In this document: positions 43,825 to 52,283 of the stretch, piece by piece
How the letters are laid out: every line of letters starts with the position of its first letter
Position numbering within the stretch: the stretch's first letter is position 1
Source: Leifsonia aquatica H1aii
GTDB taxonomy: Bacteria; Actinomycetota; Actinomycetes; Actinomycetales; Microbacteriaceae
NCBI RefSeq assembly: GCF_000633535.1
Contig: NZ_AYMR01000007.1
Coordinates: 310,001 to 374,000, forward strand
Direction: 5' to 3'
DNA: 64,000 nucleotides
Notes under the pieces: generated by a model
Seen by the model: only the letters and a program-made list of their open reading frames with translations
What the model was told of the DNA's origin: nothing
Databases searched by the model: none
Position numbers and translations under genes: made by a program

Positions 43825-46551
43825 ATGCGCCCCTTCTTCCGTACCGATCTCGACACGATCAACCCCGCCCTCCGCGGCGACCGCCCCGAGCGCGACGACA
43901 GCCGTCGCGAGGAGGCCCGGCGCGGCGCCGTGCCCGCCGGGCAGCAGCGCGTCCTCGTGGAATCCGCCACCCTCCCGGCCGAGGCGACCATCAAGTCGTT
44001 CTCCACCGGGCTCGACGGCCTGACCGCCGAGTCCGTCCGCAGCCGCCGTGCGCGCTTCGGCGACAACGCGGTGACGCACGGCAAGCCCGCGCCGGCGGTG
44101 CTGCAGTTCCTGGCGGCGTTCCGCAACCCGTTCATCCTGATCCTGCTGTTCCTCGTGGTGGTGATGGTGTTCACCGACATCGTCTTCGCCGACCCGGCGG
44201 ACGGCCCCGACTACACCGGGGTGATCACGGTCGGCATCATGGTGCTGATCAGCGTCACCCTGCGCTTCTGGCAGGAGTACCGCTCCTCCCGGGCGGCGGA
44301 GGCGCTCAAGGCGATGGTGCGCACCACGACCGCGGTGACCCGCTCGTCGCACGGCACCCCGGTGACCAGCGAGATCCCGGTCGAGGACGTCGTGCGCGGC
44401 GACATCGTCCAGCTGGCGGCCGGCGACATGATCCCGGCCGACCTGCGCATCGTGCGGGCGAAGGACCTGCAGGTGAACCAGTCGATGCTCACCGGTGAGG
44501 CGATCCCGGCGGAGAAGTCCGCGGACGCGGACCCCACGGTCACCGAGGCGACCCTGCTCGACGCCGCGAACCTGGGGTTCATGGGCACGTCGGTGGTCTC
44601 CGGCTCGGGGACGGGCGTGGTGATCGGCACCGGACGCTCCACCTCGTTCGGGAGCCTGTCGTCGGCCATCGTCGGGGCGCGGCCCGAGACGGCGTTCGAC
44701 ACCGGGATCCGCACGGTGACGGTCACCCTCATCCGCTTCATGGTGATCATGGTGCCGGTGGTCTTCGTCATCAACGGGATCACGAAGGACTGGACCAGTG
44801 CGTTCCTCTTCGGGGTCACCACCGCGGTCGGACTGACCCCCGAGATGCTGCCGCTGATCGTCACCGCGAACCTCGCCAAGGGCGCTCAGTTCATGGCCAA
44901 GCGCAAGGTGATCGTCAAGCGGCTCAACTCGATCCAGAACCTGGGGGCGATCGACATCCTGGCGACGGACAAGACCGGCACGCTCACCGAGGACCGCATC
45001 GTGCTCGAGCGGCACCTCGACGCCACGGGGCGCTCCAGCGAGACCACGCTCGGTCACGCCGCCGCGAACGCGCTGTTCCAGACCGGGCTGCGCAACCTTC
45101 TCGACGAGGCGGTCGTCGCCGCGGCGGGGCCGGACGAGCTCGACCGGATCCGCCGGGAGTGGACGCTGGTGGACGAGCTGCCGTTCGACTTCGAGCGTCG
45201 GCGGATGTCCGTCGTCGTCGACCGGGGCGACGCGCACGTGCTGATCACGAAGGGTGCCGTCGAGGAGGTGCTCGCCGTCTGCACGTCGGAGCACACCCGA
45301 GACGGCGTCGTCGCGCTGACCCCGGGGCGACTGGCCGAGATCGACCAGCTCGTCGCCGAGCAGAACGAGCAGGGGCTGCGTGTACTCGCCGTCGCGGTCC
45401 GCGAGTTCGAGGGCGGCACGCGCACCGAGTACGTCCGCGAGGACGAGGACGCCCTGACCCTGCTGGGCTTCCTGGCCTTCCTGGACCCGCCGAAGGCGAG
45501 CGCGGGAGCGGCGATCGCCAGCCTCCGCCGGCACGGCACCGGGGTGAAGGTCATCACCGGCGACAACGCCCTGGTCACGGCCTCGGTGTGCGCGAAGGTC
45601 GGGATCGACCCCGGAACGATCGTGCTCGGACCGGAGACCGACGAGCTCACCCTCGCGGAGCTCGGCGCGCTCGCCGAGGAGACCACCGTCTTCGCCAAGG
45701 TCGCCCCGGCGCAGAAGGCGCGCATCGTGGAGGCGATGCGGGCGGCCGGGCACACCGTCGGCTACCTGGGCGACGGCATCAACGACACGGCGGCGCTCCG
45801 CGCGGCGGACGTGGGCATCTCGGTCGACACCGCGGTGGACATCGCCAAGGAGTCGGCGGACATCATCCTGCTCGAGAAGGACCTCACGGTGCTCGAAGGC
45901 GGCGTGATCGAGGGCCGGCGCACCTTCGTCAACACGATGAAGTACATCAAGATGACCGCGTCGTCGAACTTCGGGAACATGTTCTCCGTCCTGGTCGCGA
46001 GCGCGCTGCTGCCGTTCATCCCGATGATCCCGATCGTGGTGCTCGTGCAGAACCTCACCTACGACCTCTCGATGCTGACCCTGCCCTGGGACGACGTCGA
46101 CAAGGAGGACCTGAAGAAGCCGCGGGCGTGGGAGTCGACCAGCCTGTCGTCGTTCATGATCCGCATCGGCCCGATCTCGTCGATCTTCGACATCAGCACC
46201 TTCGCCCTGATGTGGTTCGTCTTCCAGGCGAACAGCCCGGAGCACGCCGCGCTGTTCCAGTCCGGCTGGTTCGTCGAGTCGATCATCTCCCAGACGCTGA
46301 TCGTCCACCTGCTGCGCACGAAGCGGCTGCCGTTCGCCCAGTCGCGGGCCAGCCTGCCGGTGCTGCTGGCAACGGGCGCGGTGTGCGTCTTCGGGCTGGT
46401 GCTGCCGTTCACCGGCTGGGGGCACACGCTCGGCCTCGTCTCGCTGCCGTGGACCTACTTCCCCTGGCTGGTCGCGACGCTGGCCGCCTACTGCGCACTC
46501 ACCCAGGTGCTCAAGACCGTGTTCATCCGCCGCTTCGGCACCTGGATCTGA
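43825..46551 (+). CDS. mgtA: Magnesium-transporting P-type ATPase (MgtA/MgtB, P3B)
   Basis: This 908-residue ATPase imports Mg2+. An N-terminal cytoplasmic region precedes TIKSFSTGLDGLTAESVRSR. The phosphorylation site is D382 in DKTGTLT, the TGE loop is in SMLTGEAIP, the hinge is LGDGINDTAALR with D650 and D654, and about ten membrane helices include the MgtA-specific LVQNLTYDLSMLTLPWDDVD near the C-terminus. ATG 43825 has GAGGAG eight bases upstream. It lies under an M-box and is followed 13 bp later by mgtC, so both respond to Mg2+ limitation. Confidence 0.97.
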   Translation: MRPFFRTDLDTINPALRGDRPERDDSRREEARRGAVPAGQQRVLVESATLPAEATIKSFSTGLDGLTAESVRSRRARFGDNAVTHGKPAPAVLQFLAAFRNPFILILLFLVVVMVFTDIVFADPADGPDYTGVITVGIMVLISVTLRFWQEYRSSRAAEALKAMVRTTTAVTRSSHGTPVTSEIPVEDVVRGDIVQLAAGDMIPADLRIVRAKDLQVNQSMLTGEAIPAEKSADADPTVTEATLLDAANLGFMGTSVVSGSGTGVVIGTGRSTSFGSLSSAIVGARPETAFDTGIRTVTVTLIRFMVIMVPVVFVINGITKDWTSAFLFGVTTAVGLTPEMLPLIVTANLAKGAQFMAKRKVIVKRLNSIQNLGAIDILATDKTGTLTEDRIVLERHLDATGRSSETTLGHAAANALFQTGLRNLLDEAVVAAAGPDELDRIRREWTLVDELPFDFERRRMSVVVDRGDAHVLITKGAVEEVLAVCTSEHTRDGVVALTPGRLAEIDQLVAEQNEQGLRVLAVAVREFEGGTRTEYVREDEDALTLLGFLAFLDPPKASAGAAIASLRRHGTGVKVITGDNALVTASVCAKVGIDPGTIVLGPETDELTLAELGALAEETTVFAKVAPAQKARIVEAMRAAGHTVGYLGDGINDTAALRAADVGISVDTAVDIAKESADIILLEKDLTVLEGGVIEGRRTFVNTMKYIKMTASSNFGNMFSVLVASALLPFIPMIPIVVLVQNLTYDLSMLTLPWDDVDKEDLKKPRAWESTSLSSFMIRIGPISSIFDISTFALMWFVFQANSPEHAALFQSGWFVESIISQTLIVHLLRTKRLPFAQSRASLPVLLATGAVCVFGLVLPFTGWGHTLGLVSLPWTYFPWLVATLAAYCALTQVLKTVFIRRFGTWI

Positions 46552-46564
46552 GAGGAGGGAGACC

Positions 46565-47278
46565 ATGGACACCACCATCGACATCGCCCTCCGGGTGCTG
46601 CTCGCCGGCGGCTGCGGAGCACTGATCGGACTGGAACGCCAGTGGCGGGCCCGCACCGCGGGGGTGCGCACCAACGCGCTCGTCAGCCTCGGGGCGGCGC
46701 TGTTCGTGGTGATGGGTGCGTACAGCTTCCACGGTCCCGACGCCGACCCCACCCGCGTGGCGGCACAGGTCGTCTCGGGCATCGGCTTCCTCGGCGCCGG
46801 GGTGATCATGAAGCAGGGCGCCTCGGTGTCCGGCCTCAACACGGCGGCGACGCTCTGGGCGTCCGCCGCGGTCGGCGCGCTCGCCGGCGGCGGCCTGTAC
46901 GGGGTCGCCGCCGGCGGGACGCTCGTCATCATGCTCGCCAACACGATGCTGCGGCCGCTCGGCCGGTTGCTCGATCGGCGGCGCGGCAGTGCCGGCGCGG
47001 AGAACCCGGAGGTCGACTACCACTTCGAGGTGCGCTGCCGGGTGGACGCGGAGTCGGACGTACGGGCGCTCGTCTTCGACGCCGTCCACCAGCCGGGATT
47101 CACGGTCCGCTCGATCACGGCCACCGACGAGCCCGACGACGCGGTGCTCATCACCGCCGCCGTGCACAGCGAGGAGCGGGACGACCGGGCGATCGAGGAG
47201 GCGCTCGCCGCGGTGGTGCGGGCCGAGGCGGTCACGGCCGTGCGGTGGACGGCCGCGGAGACGGTGGTCGTGGACTGA
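46565..47278 (+). CDS. mgtC: MgtC/SapB-family membrane protein
   Basis: A 237-residue protein. Four or five N-terminal helices hold the MgtC signature (GGCGALIGLERQWRAR, RTNALVSLGAALFVVMGAY, GIGFLGAGVIMK, GLNTAATLWASAAVGALAG). The C-terminal cytoplasmic ACT-like domain starts near residue 150. In other bacteria MgtC aids survival at low Mg2+ and restrains the ATP synthase. It is co-transcribed with mgtA (13-bp gap, GAGAGGAGGGAG ribosome site). Confidence 0.95.
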   Translation: MDTTIDIALRVLLAGGCGALIGLERQWRARTAGVRTNALVSLGAALFVVMGAYSFHGPDADPTRVAAQVVSGIGFLGAGVIMKQGASVSGLNTAATLWASAAVGALAGGGLYGVAAGGTLVIMLANTMLRPLGRLLDRRRGSAGAENPEVDYHFEVRCRVDAESDVRALVFDAVHQPGFTVRSITATDEPDDAVLITAAVHSEERDDRAIEEALAAVVRAEAVTAVRWTAAETVVVD

Positions 47279-47283
47279 TCGCG

Positions 47284-47313
47284 CGGCGTGCCCGGCGCTA
47301 GCCGGGCACGCCG
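47284..47313. terminator. Bidirectional terminator after mgtC
   Basis: CGGCGTGCCCGGC (47284-47296) and GCCGGGCACGCCG (47301-47313) form a perfect 13-bp stem with a 4-base loop. The stop codon of the convergent MBL gene lies in the loop. Confidence 0.85.
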
Positions 47314-48131
47314 TGGTCGCCGTCGCGGTAGCGGGTGCCGAGCCCGACGAGGCGATCACGCTGGGCCACGTGGAGGTCGTCGACCCATTCCCACCCGGCG
47401 GGAGCGGACGGCCCGAGACGCGGGTCGTCGGGGTCGTCATGGTCGAGCAGGGCCTGCAGGTAGGCGCGGTCACGGGCGATCCGCTCCGTGGCCTCCTCCG
47501 CGCGGGCGACGGAGCCATGACCCGGGATCACGGTGCCGGCAACGCGCGCCGCGCCCTCGAGCAGCGCCAGGGCCGCGAGATAGTCGCCGATCGGGTCGGG
47601 CGGGCCGTTCAGATCGGGCATCGGGATGAGCACGTCGGACAGCATGTCCCCGGCGACCAGGACTCCGGCCTCCGCGATCAGGAGGGCGGCGTGGCCGGGA
47701 GCGTGGGCGCGATGCTCGACGATCCGGACCTCCGGGCCGTCCCAGGGCAGGCGGTCCGCATCGACCGGCAGTCCCCCGATGCCGCCGAGGTGCTCGACGT
47801 TCACCTCGTCGGGGATGCCCAACCGCCGGGCATCGATCCCGCCGGCCAGGCGCTCGCGCGCCGTCGAGGCGCAGAGCGCGGTCCCCACGCGCCGGACGTG
47901 GCCGAGGGCCGGGTGCCACAGCAGGTGGTCCCAGTGCGGATGGGTCGAGAATCCCAGGACGATCGTCCGCCCGCGGTCCGCGAGCTCCTGGGCGAGCGCC
48001 TTCAGCTCGCTCTCGTGGACGCCCGCGTCGACCACCAGTGCGCCGTGGCCGCCGTCGAGAACGACCACGGCGTTGCTGCGGCAGAACGCACTCTGGCTCA
48101 CCAGCACCCCGTCGGCGACCGCGGTCAGCAC
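47298..48131 (-). CDS. MBL-fold metallo-hydrolase
   Basis: A 277-residue metallo-beta-lactamase-fold protein with the zinc motif THPHWDH (63-69), AHAPGHAALLI, VAGDMLSD and VIPGHGSVA, the full set of two-zinc ligands. The substrate is unknown. The start is GTG 48131, which fits the family N-terminus (VLTAVADGVLVSQSAFCRSNAVVV). Upstream, a leaderless-type promoter points to a different ATG (48187) in another frame, giving a 20-codon upstream ORF that ends across this GTG, so translation may depend on re-initiation. Confidence 0.87.
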   Translation of the reverse strand: MLTAVADGVLVSQSAFCRSNAVVVLDGGHGALVVDAGVHESELKALAQELADRGRTIVLGFSTHPHWDHLLWHPALGHVRRVGTALCASTARERLAGGIDARRLGIPDEVNVEHLGGIGGLPVDADRLPWDGPEVRIVEHRAHAPGHAALLIAEAGVLVAGDMLSDVLIPMPDLNGPPDPIGDYLAALALLEGAARVAGTVIPGHGSVARAEEATERIARDRAYLQALLDHDDPDDPRLGPSAPAGWEWVDDLHVAQRDRLVGLGTRYRDGDHGVPG

Positions 48132-48187
48132 GCGGCGCTCACGGTCGAGGGGCGGGGTCCGGACCAGGAGGTCAGCGCACCGATCAT
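48125..48187 (-). CDS. 20-codon leaderless upstream ORF overlapping the MBL start
   Basis: TAGGCT, six bases, then ATG 48187 match the leaderless pattern of the window. The frame runs 20 codons (M-I-G-A-L-T-S-W-S-G and so on) to TGA 48125, with the GTG of the MBL gene embedded four bases before that stop. It could couple translation to the MBL gene. The alternative is a one-base indel that separated the original ATG from the MBL frame. Confidence 0.45.
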   Translation of the reverse strand: MIGALTSWSGPRPSTVSAAC

Positions 48188-48217
48188 GGGGGCAGCCTAC
48201 TCAGCCGCCCCCATGAT
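48183..48217. terminator. Hairpin after the patatin gene, enclosing the MBL -10 box
   Basis: ATCATGGGGGC (48183-48193) and GCCCCCATGAT (48207-48217) are perfect 11-bp arms around a 13-base loop. It starts three bases after the patatin stop (minus strand) and so probably terminates it. The loop carries TAGGCT (48194-48199), the -10 box for the MBL unit. Confidence 0.65.
48194..48199 (-). promoter_or_regulatory. Leaderless-type -10 box of the MBL unit
   Basis: On the minus strand TAGGCT, six bases (GCCCCC), then ATG 48187, which opens a 20-codon upstream ORF rather than the MBL frame. Confidence 0.5.
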
Positions 48218-48219
48218 GG

Positions 48220-49149
48220 TCAGCGCCAGAACGCAGCGAGCTGCGCCGCGAGCGCGCGCCCCTGCTCGAAACCGCCCCGTGCCGCCCGCGGACGCGTGCC
48301 GGGATCCAGCGCGTTCGCGTCGAACACGTCGCCGGCTCCCTCGTCGGGGAACACGCTCTCGACCGCGCTCCCGCCGGCCCGCAGCTCGTGCAGCTGCGTG
48401 GCGAGATCCATCCCCCACGCGTGCGGGTGCCGGGAGCGCCCGCTGAACGGCGACAGGACGAGCACCCGGTCGCACCCGGCGGCGAGATCCGCGTTCTCAT
48501 TCCGCCGGTAGCCGCCGTTGAGATAGCGGGCATCGCCGATGCGGTAGGGGGTCATCGCCGAGGTGCTCGCCGCGACGGCGTCCACCAGCTCCACGCCGCT
48601 CGCCCGGTCGAAGACGACCGGCACGCCCGTGCGGGCGTCGACGGCCGGGATCAGCACGCGCCGGATCGGCCACTCGCGCCCGGGCAGCCGGGAGGCGACC
48701 GTCGCGCGCCACCGGTCCGCGGCTTCGCCGTCCGTGGTGTCGCGCGCGAGGGCGGCCTCCCCCATCCGACGTCGCATGTCTGCGGCGTCCGCGGCCGACC
48801 GGATGACGTCGTCGGACCACAGCAGATAGTCGGCGCCGGAGGTCCGGGGGCCCGGACCGTGCGCGGCAGGGACCCCGCCGCCCGGAGGCGTCGGGGCGGA
48901 GAGGATCGCGGCGTAGAGCTCCGCCGGGGTCGCGTCGCCGGTGATCTGCGCCGCGACCGTCGATCCGGAGGAGGTCCCGACGATGGTGTCGGCGTCGGTG
49001 ACGTCCGTGCCGCCGTCGGCGAGGCCGGCGATCAGCCCGAGGGCCCAAGCGTTGCCGGCTGCACCGCCGCCGCCGACGACCAGGGCACGGGAAGGCGCCG
49101 GCGGGGTGTCCGAGGGGTCGGACGGGGAGGGGGAAGAGAGAGTGTTCAT
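48220..49149 (-). CDS. Patatin-like phospholipase family protein, catalytic Asp replaced
   Basis: A 309-residue patatin-fold protein. The oxyanion glycine loop is VVGGGGAAGNAWALG and the nucleophile motif G-T-S-S-G (58-62) has Ser60. The catalytic dyad aspartate normally lies in a DGG/DGA motif; here the sequence is ARYLNGGYRRNENADLA with Asn211 (codon AAC) at that place. The protein may therefore be inactive, altered in activity, or use another acid. A 17-codon leader ORF with a very strong ribosome site precedes it, while its own ribosome site is weak. Confidence 0.87.
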   Translation of the reverse strand: MNTLSSPSPSDPSDTPPAPSRALVVGGGGAAGNAWALGLIAGLADGGTDVTDADTIVGTSSGSTVAAQITGDATPAELYAAILSAPTPPGGGVPAAHGPGPRTSGADYLLWSDDVIRSAADAADMRRRMGEAALARDTTDGEAADRWRATVASRLPGREWPIRRVLIPAVDARTGVPVVFDRASGVELVDAVAASTSAMTPYRIGDARYLNGGYRRNENADLAAGCDRVLVLSPFSGRSRHPHAWGMDLATQLHELRAGGSAVESVFPDEGAGDVFDANALDPGTRPRAARGGFEQGRALAAQLAAFWR

Positions 49150-49199
49150 GGGAGTCGCCTTTCGCGAACGAGGGTTCGGCGCTCCCGAGCGCGACGAGG

Positions 49200-49253
49200 T
49201 CAGTCGCGCGATCGTGGACGACGGGGAGCGCCCACTGCGGATACTGCGTACAT
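49200..49253 (-). CDS. 17-codon leader ORF upstream of the patatin gene
   Basis: AGGAGGTGAGACCC then ATG on the minus strand: nine bases match the 16S 3' end. The peptide is MYAVSAVGAPRRPRSRD and stops at TGA 49200, 50 bases before the patatin ATG. The contrast with the weak site of the main gene suggests translational coupling or attenuation through the Arg/Pro-rich end of the peptide. Confidence 0.5.
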   Translation of the reverse strand: MYAVSAVGAPRRPRSRD

Positions 49254-49335
49254 GGGTCTCACCTCCTGTCGACGGAACACGATCGCGAGAACGTTAGCAG
49301 GGTGCCGCCCGGCATGCAATCGGGTCGATCGGCTC

Positions 49336-50124
49336 TCAGCCGCCGAGGGCGGCACGCCAGACGTGCTCGTACCGTGCCGCGTACGCGGTGGCGGAGCGCC
49401 AGTGCGCGCCGTGGCCCTCGGCGTACATCGTCGCCCACGGCTCGCGGCCCGTCGCGTGCGCCGTCCCGAGCAGGTCGTACATGGCTGCCGCCCGCTGGGC
49501 CAGCAGCTTCGGCAGCGACGACCGCAGGGCGTCGTCTGCACCGTAGCCGGCGACGAACGCGGCGAGTCCGGCCGCGGCCGTGTCGGCAGGCACGGCGGGG
49601 TCGTTGAGCGTGAACGCCTGTGCGGCGTAGGCGAGGTCCCACGACCGGGTGCTCGGCCCGGCACCGTCCCAGTCGATGAAGACCCACCGCTCCCCCACGA
49701 TCAGGTTCCACGGCCCGAGGTCGTTGTGGCAGATCAGGTCCGCATCCGGCACCGGGATCAGGACGTCCCATGCCGCTCCCACCGGTGGCGCGTATCCGGC
49801 GGCGGCGTCGTGGATCGAGCGGACCATTCGGCCGACGCGTTCCAACTCCGGGAGGCTCAGCGGTCCACGGTGCATCGCCAGGTCACCCGGGATGTACTCG
49901 AGGATCAGCCGACCGAGCTCGTCGCGACCGAGCGTGCGCGGGAGGTCGAGGCCACGGGCGGCGAGGCGGTCCGTGAACGCCGCAACGGCGGGCGCGGCAC
50001 GCGACCAGGGTTTCCGGACGGTGTCGCCCACCCGGACGACGCCCGCCGACGCATTGCCGCCGTCGAGCGGCACTTCGACCGCACTCCCGTCGTCGGCCGC
50101 CACGATGCGAAGGCGCCGGGTCAA
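49336..50124 (-). CDS. Phosphotransferase enzyme family protein (APH-like)
   Basis: A 262-residue kinase-fold protein of the aminoglycoside-phosphotransferase/choline-kinase type. The catalytic loop is H133-N-D135-LGPWN (Brenner motif) and the metal motif is FIDWDGAGPSTRSWDLAY. The N-terminal ATP-binding lobe is short. It phosphorylates an unknown small molecule; antibiotic resistance should not be assumed. It starts inside the stop of the preceding NAD(P)-binding gene. Confidence 0.88.
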   Translation of the reverse strand: MTRRLRIVAADDGSAVEVPLDGGNASAGVVRVGDTVRKPWSRAAPAVAAFTDRLAARGLDLPRTLGRDELGRLILEYIPGDLAMHRGPLSLPELERVGRMVRSIHDAAAGYAPPVGAAWDVLIPVPDADLICHNDLGPWNLIVGERWVFIDWDGAGPSTRSWDLAYAAQAFTLNDPAVPADTAAAGLAAFVAGYGADDALRSSLPKLLAQRAAAMYDLLGTAHATGREPWATMYAEGHGAHWRSATAYAARYEHVWRAALGG

Positions 50125-50765
50125 TAGGCGACCGAGAAGTGGGCGCGCCGATGCTCGCCCTTCTCCAGCTCGTCGATGACCGCGGTGGCGAAATCGGCTC
50201 CGGAGATCGCCGACTCGCCGTCCGCGTCGACGAGTGCCACGTCGTCGCCGATCCGGTACCGACCGGTGGCGACGCCGGGAGCGTACGCGCCGTAGGCGGC
50301 CCCGGGGCTGACGAAGAACCAGTCCAGCTCCGCCGGGGCCGACGTCAGGAGATCCTCGAGGATCTCCGTCATCTCTCGGGCCTCGGCGGCGAACTGGGGC
50401 GGAACGTCGGGCCCGTCGGCGAACCGCGCGGCGCCGGGAGCCGGGCGCAGGCCGCTGAATCCGCCGATCACCCCGAGCCGGACCCCCTCGTCGGCGGCGA
50501 GCTCGGCAAGGCGCGCGTCGATCCCGCGCAGGCGCCCCTCCATCTCGCCGCGCGGCGACAGCGCGGAGACGACGGCGTCGGCGCCGGTGACCGCGCGTCG
50601 CTGCACCGCATCGTCAAGCAGCGACCCGGTCTCGTAGCGGACGGCGTCGAGCGGCTCGGCCGGATGCGAGCGGCTGTAGGAGGTGACGTCGTGACCGCGG
50701 GATGCCGCCTCCCGGACCAGGTTCGAGCCGGTGAAGCCGGTGCCTCCCAGGATGGTGATGCGCAT
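50121..50765 (-). CDS. NAD(P)-binding atypical SDR (NmrA/YwnB-like)
   Basis: A 214-residue Rossmann protein. RITILGGTGFTGSNLVREAASRGHDVTSYSR is the nucleotide-binding opening, followed by DAVVSALSP and FVSPGAAYGAY, as in the YwnB/NmrA-like group that lacks the classical YxxxK. It may be a reductase or redox sensor. I take ATG 50765 (MRITILGG). It is coupled to the phosphotransferase by a 4-bp overlap. TAGGCT at 50814-50809 on the minus strand could be its -10. Confidence 0.88.
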   Translation of the reverse strand: MRITILGGTGFTGSNLVREAASRGHDVTSYSRSHPAEPLDAVRYETGSLLDDAVQRRAVTGADAVVSALSPRGEMEGRLRGIDARLAELAADEGVRLGVIGGFSGLRPAPGAARFADGPDVPPQFAAEAREMTEILEDLLTSAPAELDWFFVSPGAAYGAYAPGVATGRYRIGDDVALVDADGESAISGADFATAVIDELEKGEHRRAHFSVAY

Positions 50766-50915
50766 GGTGCCGCCCTTCGATCGCGTGCGGGACGCCCGCA
50801 CTCCCCCAGCCTAGGCACCGGACCGCGGCGCGCCAGTCCCTGCTCCTTCCGATCCCCTCACGGGGCCGACCGCGGTCCTTCGGTAGCCTGGAGGCACGAC
50901 GGGCGAGGGAGCGGG

Positions 50916-52175
50916 ATGTCGGGATCGGCGCGAGGGGACGTCTTCCGCATCCGCGGGTTCGCGGCCTACTGGGCGTCGTACACGGTGTCGGGGTTCGGCG
51001 CCTACGTCACGACCCTGGCCCTCCAGGTACTGGTGCTCGTCCAGCTGGGCGGGACCGCCGTGGACGTCGGACTGGTGAGCGCGGCCCGCTGGCTGCCCTA
51101 CCTGCTGGTCGGCCTCCTCGTCGGGGCGCTCGTCGACCGTCGTCGTCGTCGGCCGCTCCTGATCGGGAGCGCTCTCGGCCGCGCCGTGCTCCTGTTGCTC
51201 ATCCCGGCCGTGTTCGCCGTCGGCTGGCTGCGCGTCCCGGTGCTCCTCGTCGTCGTCGCCGTCGTGGGTCTCCTGTCGCTCGTCGGGGACGCGTCGGCGC
51301 AGGCGCTCGTCCCCCGCATCGTGCCGCGGAGCGCGCTCGTGGCGGCGCACGCGCGCACCGATCAGAGCGACGCGATCGCCCAGGCGACGGGTCCGCTGCT
51401 CGCCGGGGCCCTGGTCTCCGCTGTGGGGGCGGCCGCAGCGCTCGTCGTGGACGCCGTCGCGTCCGTGTTCTCCGCGCTGGCCATCTTCCGGGTCCGGGTG
51501 CAGGAGGCGGTCGTGCCGCCGGAGCACTCGCGCAGCCTGCGTCGCGAGATCGCCGACGGTCTGCGCTGGGTCTACCGGCACCGGGTGCTCGGGCCGCTGG
51601 CAATCGGTTCGCACGTCTGGTTCTTCTTCTCCAGCATCCTGAACACCGCGTTCGTGCCGTTCGTGCTGGTGGGGCTGGGGCTCTCGGCGTTCCAGCTCGG
51701 CGTCGCACTCGCGGGGGCGGGCGCGGCCGCCCTGGTCGGGAGCTCGCTGTCCCTGCGGGCGGGGCGGAGGTGGGGCGCCGGTGTGGCTGTGATCGTCAGC
51801 AACCTGGCGATGGCACTGGGGTGGGCGATGGTCGCCCTCGTGCCTGCGACGATCGGCGCGGGGGCGATCCTGGTCGTGCTCGCGCTGGGCCAGGGATTCG
51901 TCGGGTTCGGAATGGGTCTCAGCAACGCCAACGAGATGGGCTACCGCCAGGCCGTCACTCCGGACGAGCTGCAGGCGCGCACGAACACCACGATGCGGTC
52001 GGCCAACCGGGCCATGATCGTGATCGGCGCTCCCCTGGGCGGGCTGATCGCGACCGTCGCCGGGTACCGTCCCGCTCTGTGGCTCGGGGTGGCGGGGGTT
52101 CTCGCGGCCACCGCCATCCTCGCCTTCTCCCCGGCCCGCTCGGCGCGGCACGACCTCGACGCTCCCCCCGGCTGA
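50916..52175 (+). CDS. MFS transporter
   Basis: This 419-residue major-facilitator protein has twelve helices in two halves. It begins RIRGFAAYWASYTVSGFGAYVTTLALQVLVL and has the loop motif GALVDRRRRRPLLIGSALGR after helix 2 and a similar basic loop LRAGRRWGAG after helix 8. It resembles actinobacterial macrolide/multidrug efflux MFS proteins (MefA/EntS type). The substrate is unknown. GAGGGAGCGGG precedes the ATG. The MarR gene 108 bp downstream may regulate it. Confidence 0.9.
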   Translation: MSGSARGDVFRIRGFAAYWASYTVSGFGAYVTTLALQVLVLVQLGGTAVDVGLVSAARWLPYLLVGLLVGALVDRRRRRPLLIGSALGRAVLLLLIPAVFAVGWLRVPVLLVVVAVVGLLSLVGDASAQALVPRIVPRSALVAAHARTDQSDAIAQATGPLLAGALVSAVGAAAALVVDAVASVFSALAIFRVRVQEAVVPPEHSRSLRREIADGLRWVYRHRVLGPLAIGSHVWFFFSSILNTAFVPFVLVGLGLSAFQLGVALAGAGAAALVGSSLSLRAGRRWGAGVAVIVSNLAMALGWAMVALVPATIGAGAILVVLALGQGFVGFGMGLSNANEMGYRQAVTPDELQARTNTTMRSANRAMIVIGAPLGGLIATVAGYRPALWLGVAGVLAATAILAFSPARSARHDLDAPPG

Positions 52176-52218
52176 CGACGCGGTGGAGGGCCGGTCCGGC
52201 GAATAAGCGGGCGAACGA

Positions 52219-52268
52219 TTGAAATGCGTAGTAGTACTCAGTAAATGCTATGGTCTCCTCAGTATTTT
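52219..52268 (+). promoter_or_regulatory. Promoter/operator region of the MarR-YbhB operon
   Basis: TTGAAA (52219-52224) could be a -35 with a weak -10 at 52242-52247. TACTCAGTA (52235-52243) is a 9-bp palindrome, and the heptamer CTCAGTA recurs at 52237-52243 and 52258-52264, exactly 21 bp apart, placing both on one DNA face. A MarR dimer pair is the likely binder. Confidence 0.5.
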
Positions 52269-52283
52269 GTGGAGGGACGAACC

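Noticed and set aside
43501-46944. A 1147-codon open frame on the minus strand
   Set aside because: It is the antisense of mgtA/mgtC and the M-box. Composition is Arg/Asp/His-biased shadow coding typical of GC-rich DNA, with no motifs, while the plus strand has full P-type ATPase motifs.
49148-49297. 49-codon plus-strand frame upstream of the patatin gene
   Set aside because: No ribosome site, and it is antisense to the leader ORF that has a near-perfect one.
49336-50124. Antibiotic resistance by the APH-like gene
   Set aside because: The fold is broad (choline, homoserine, antibiotic and sugar kinases). Nothing in the sequence points to aminoglycosides.
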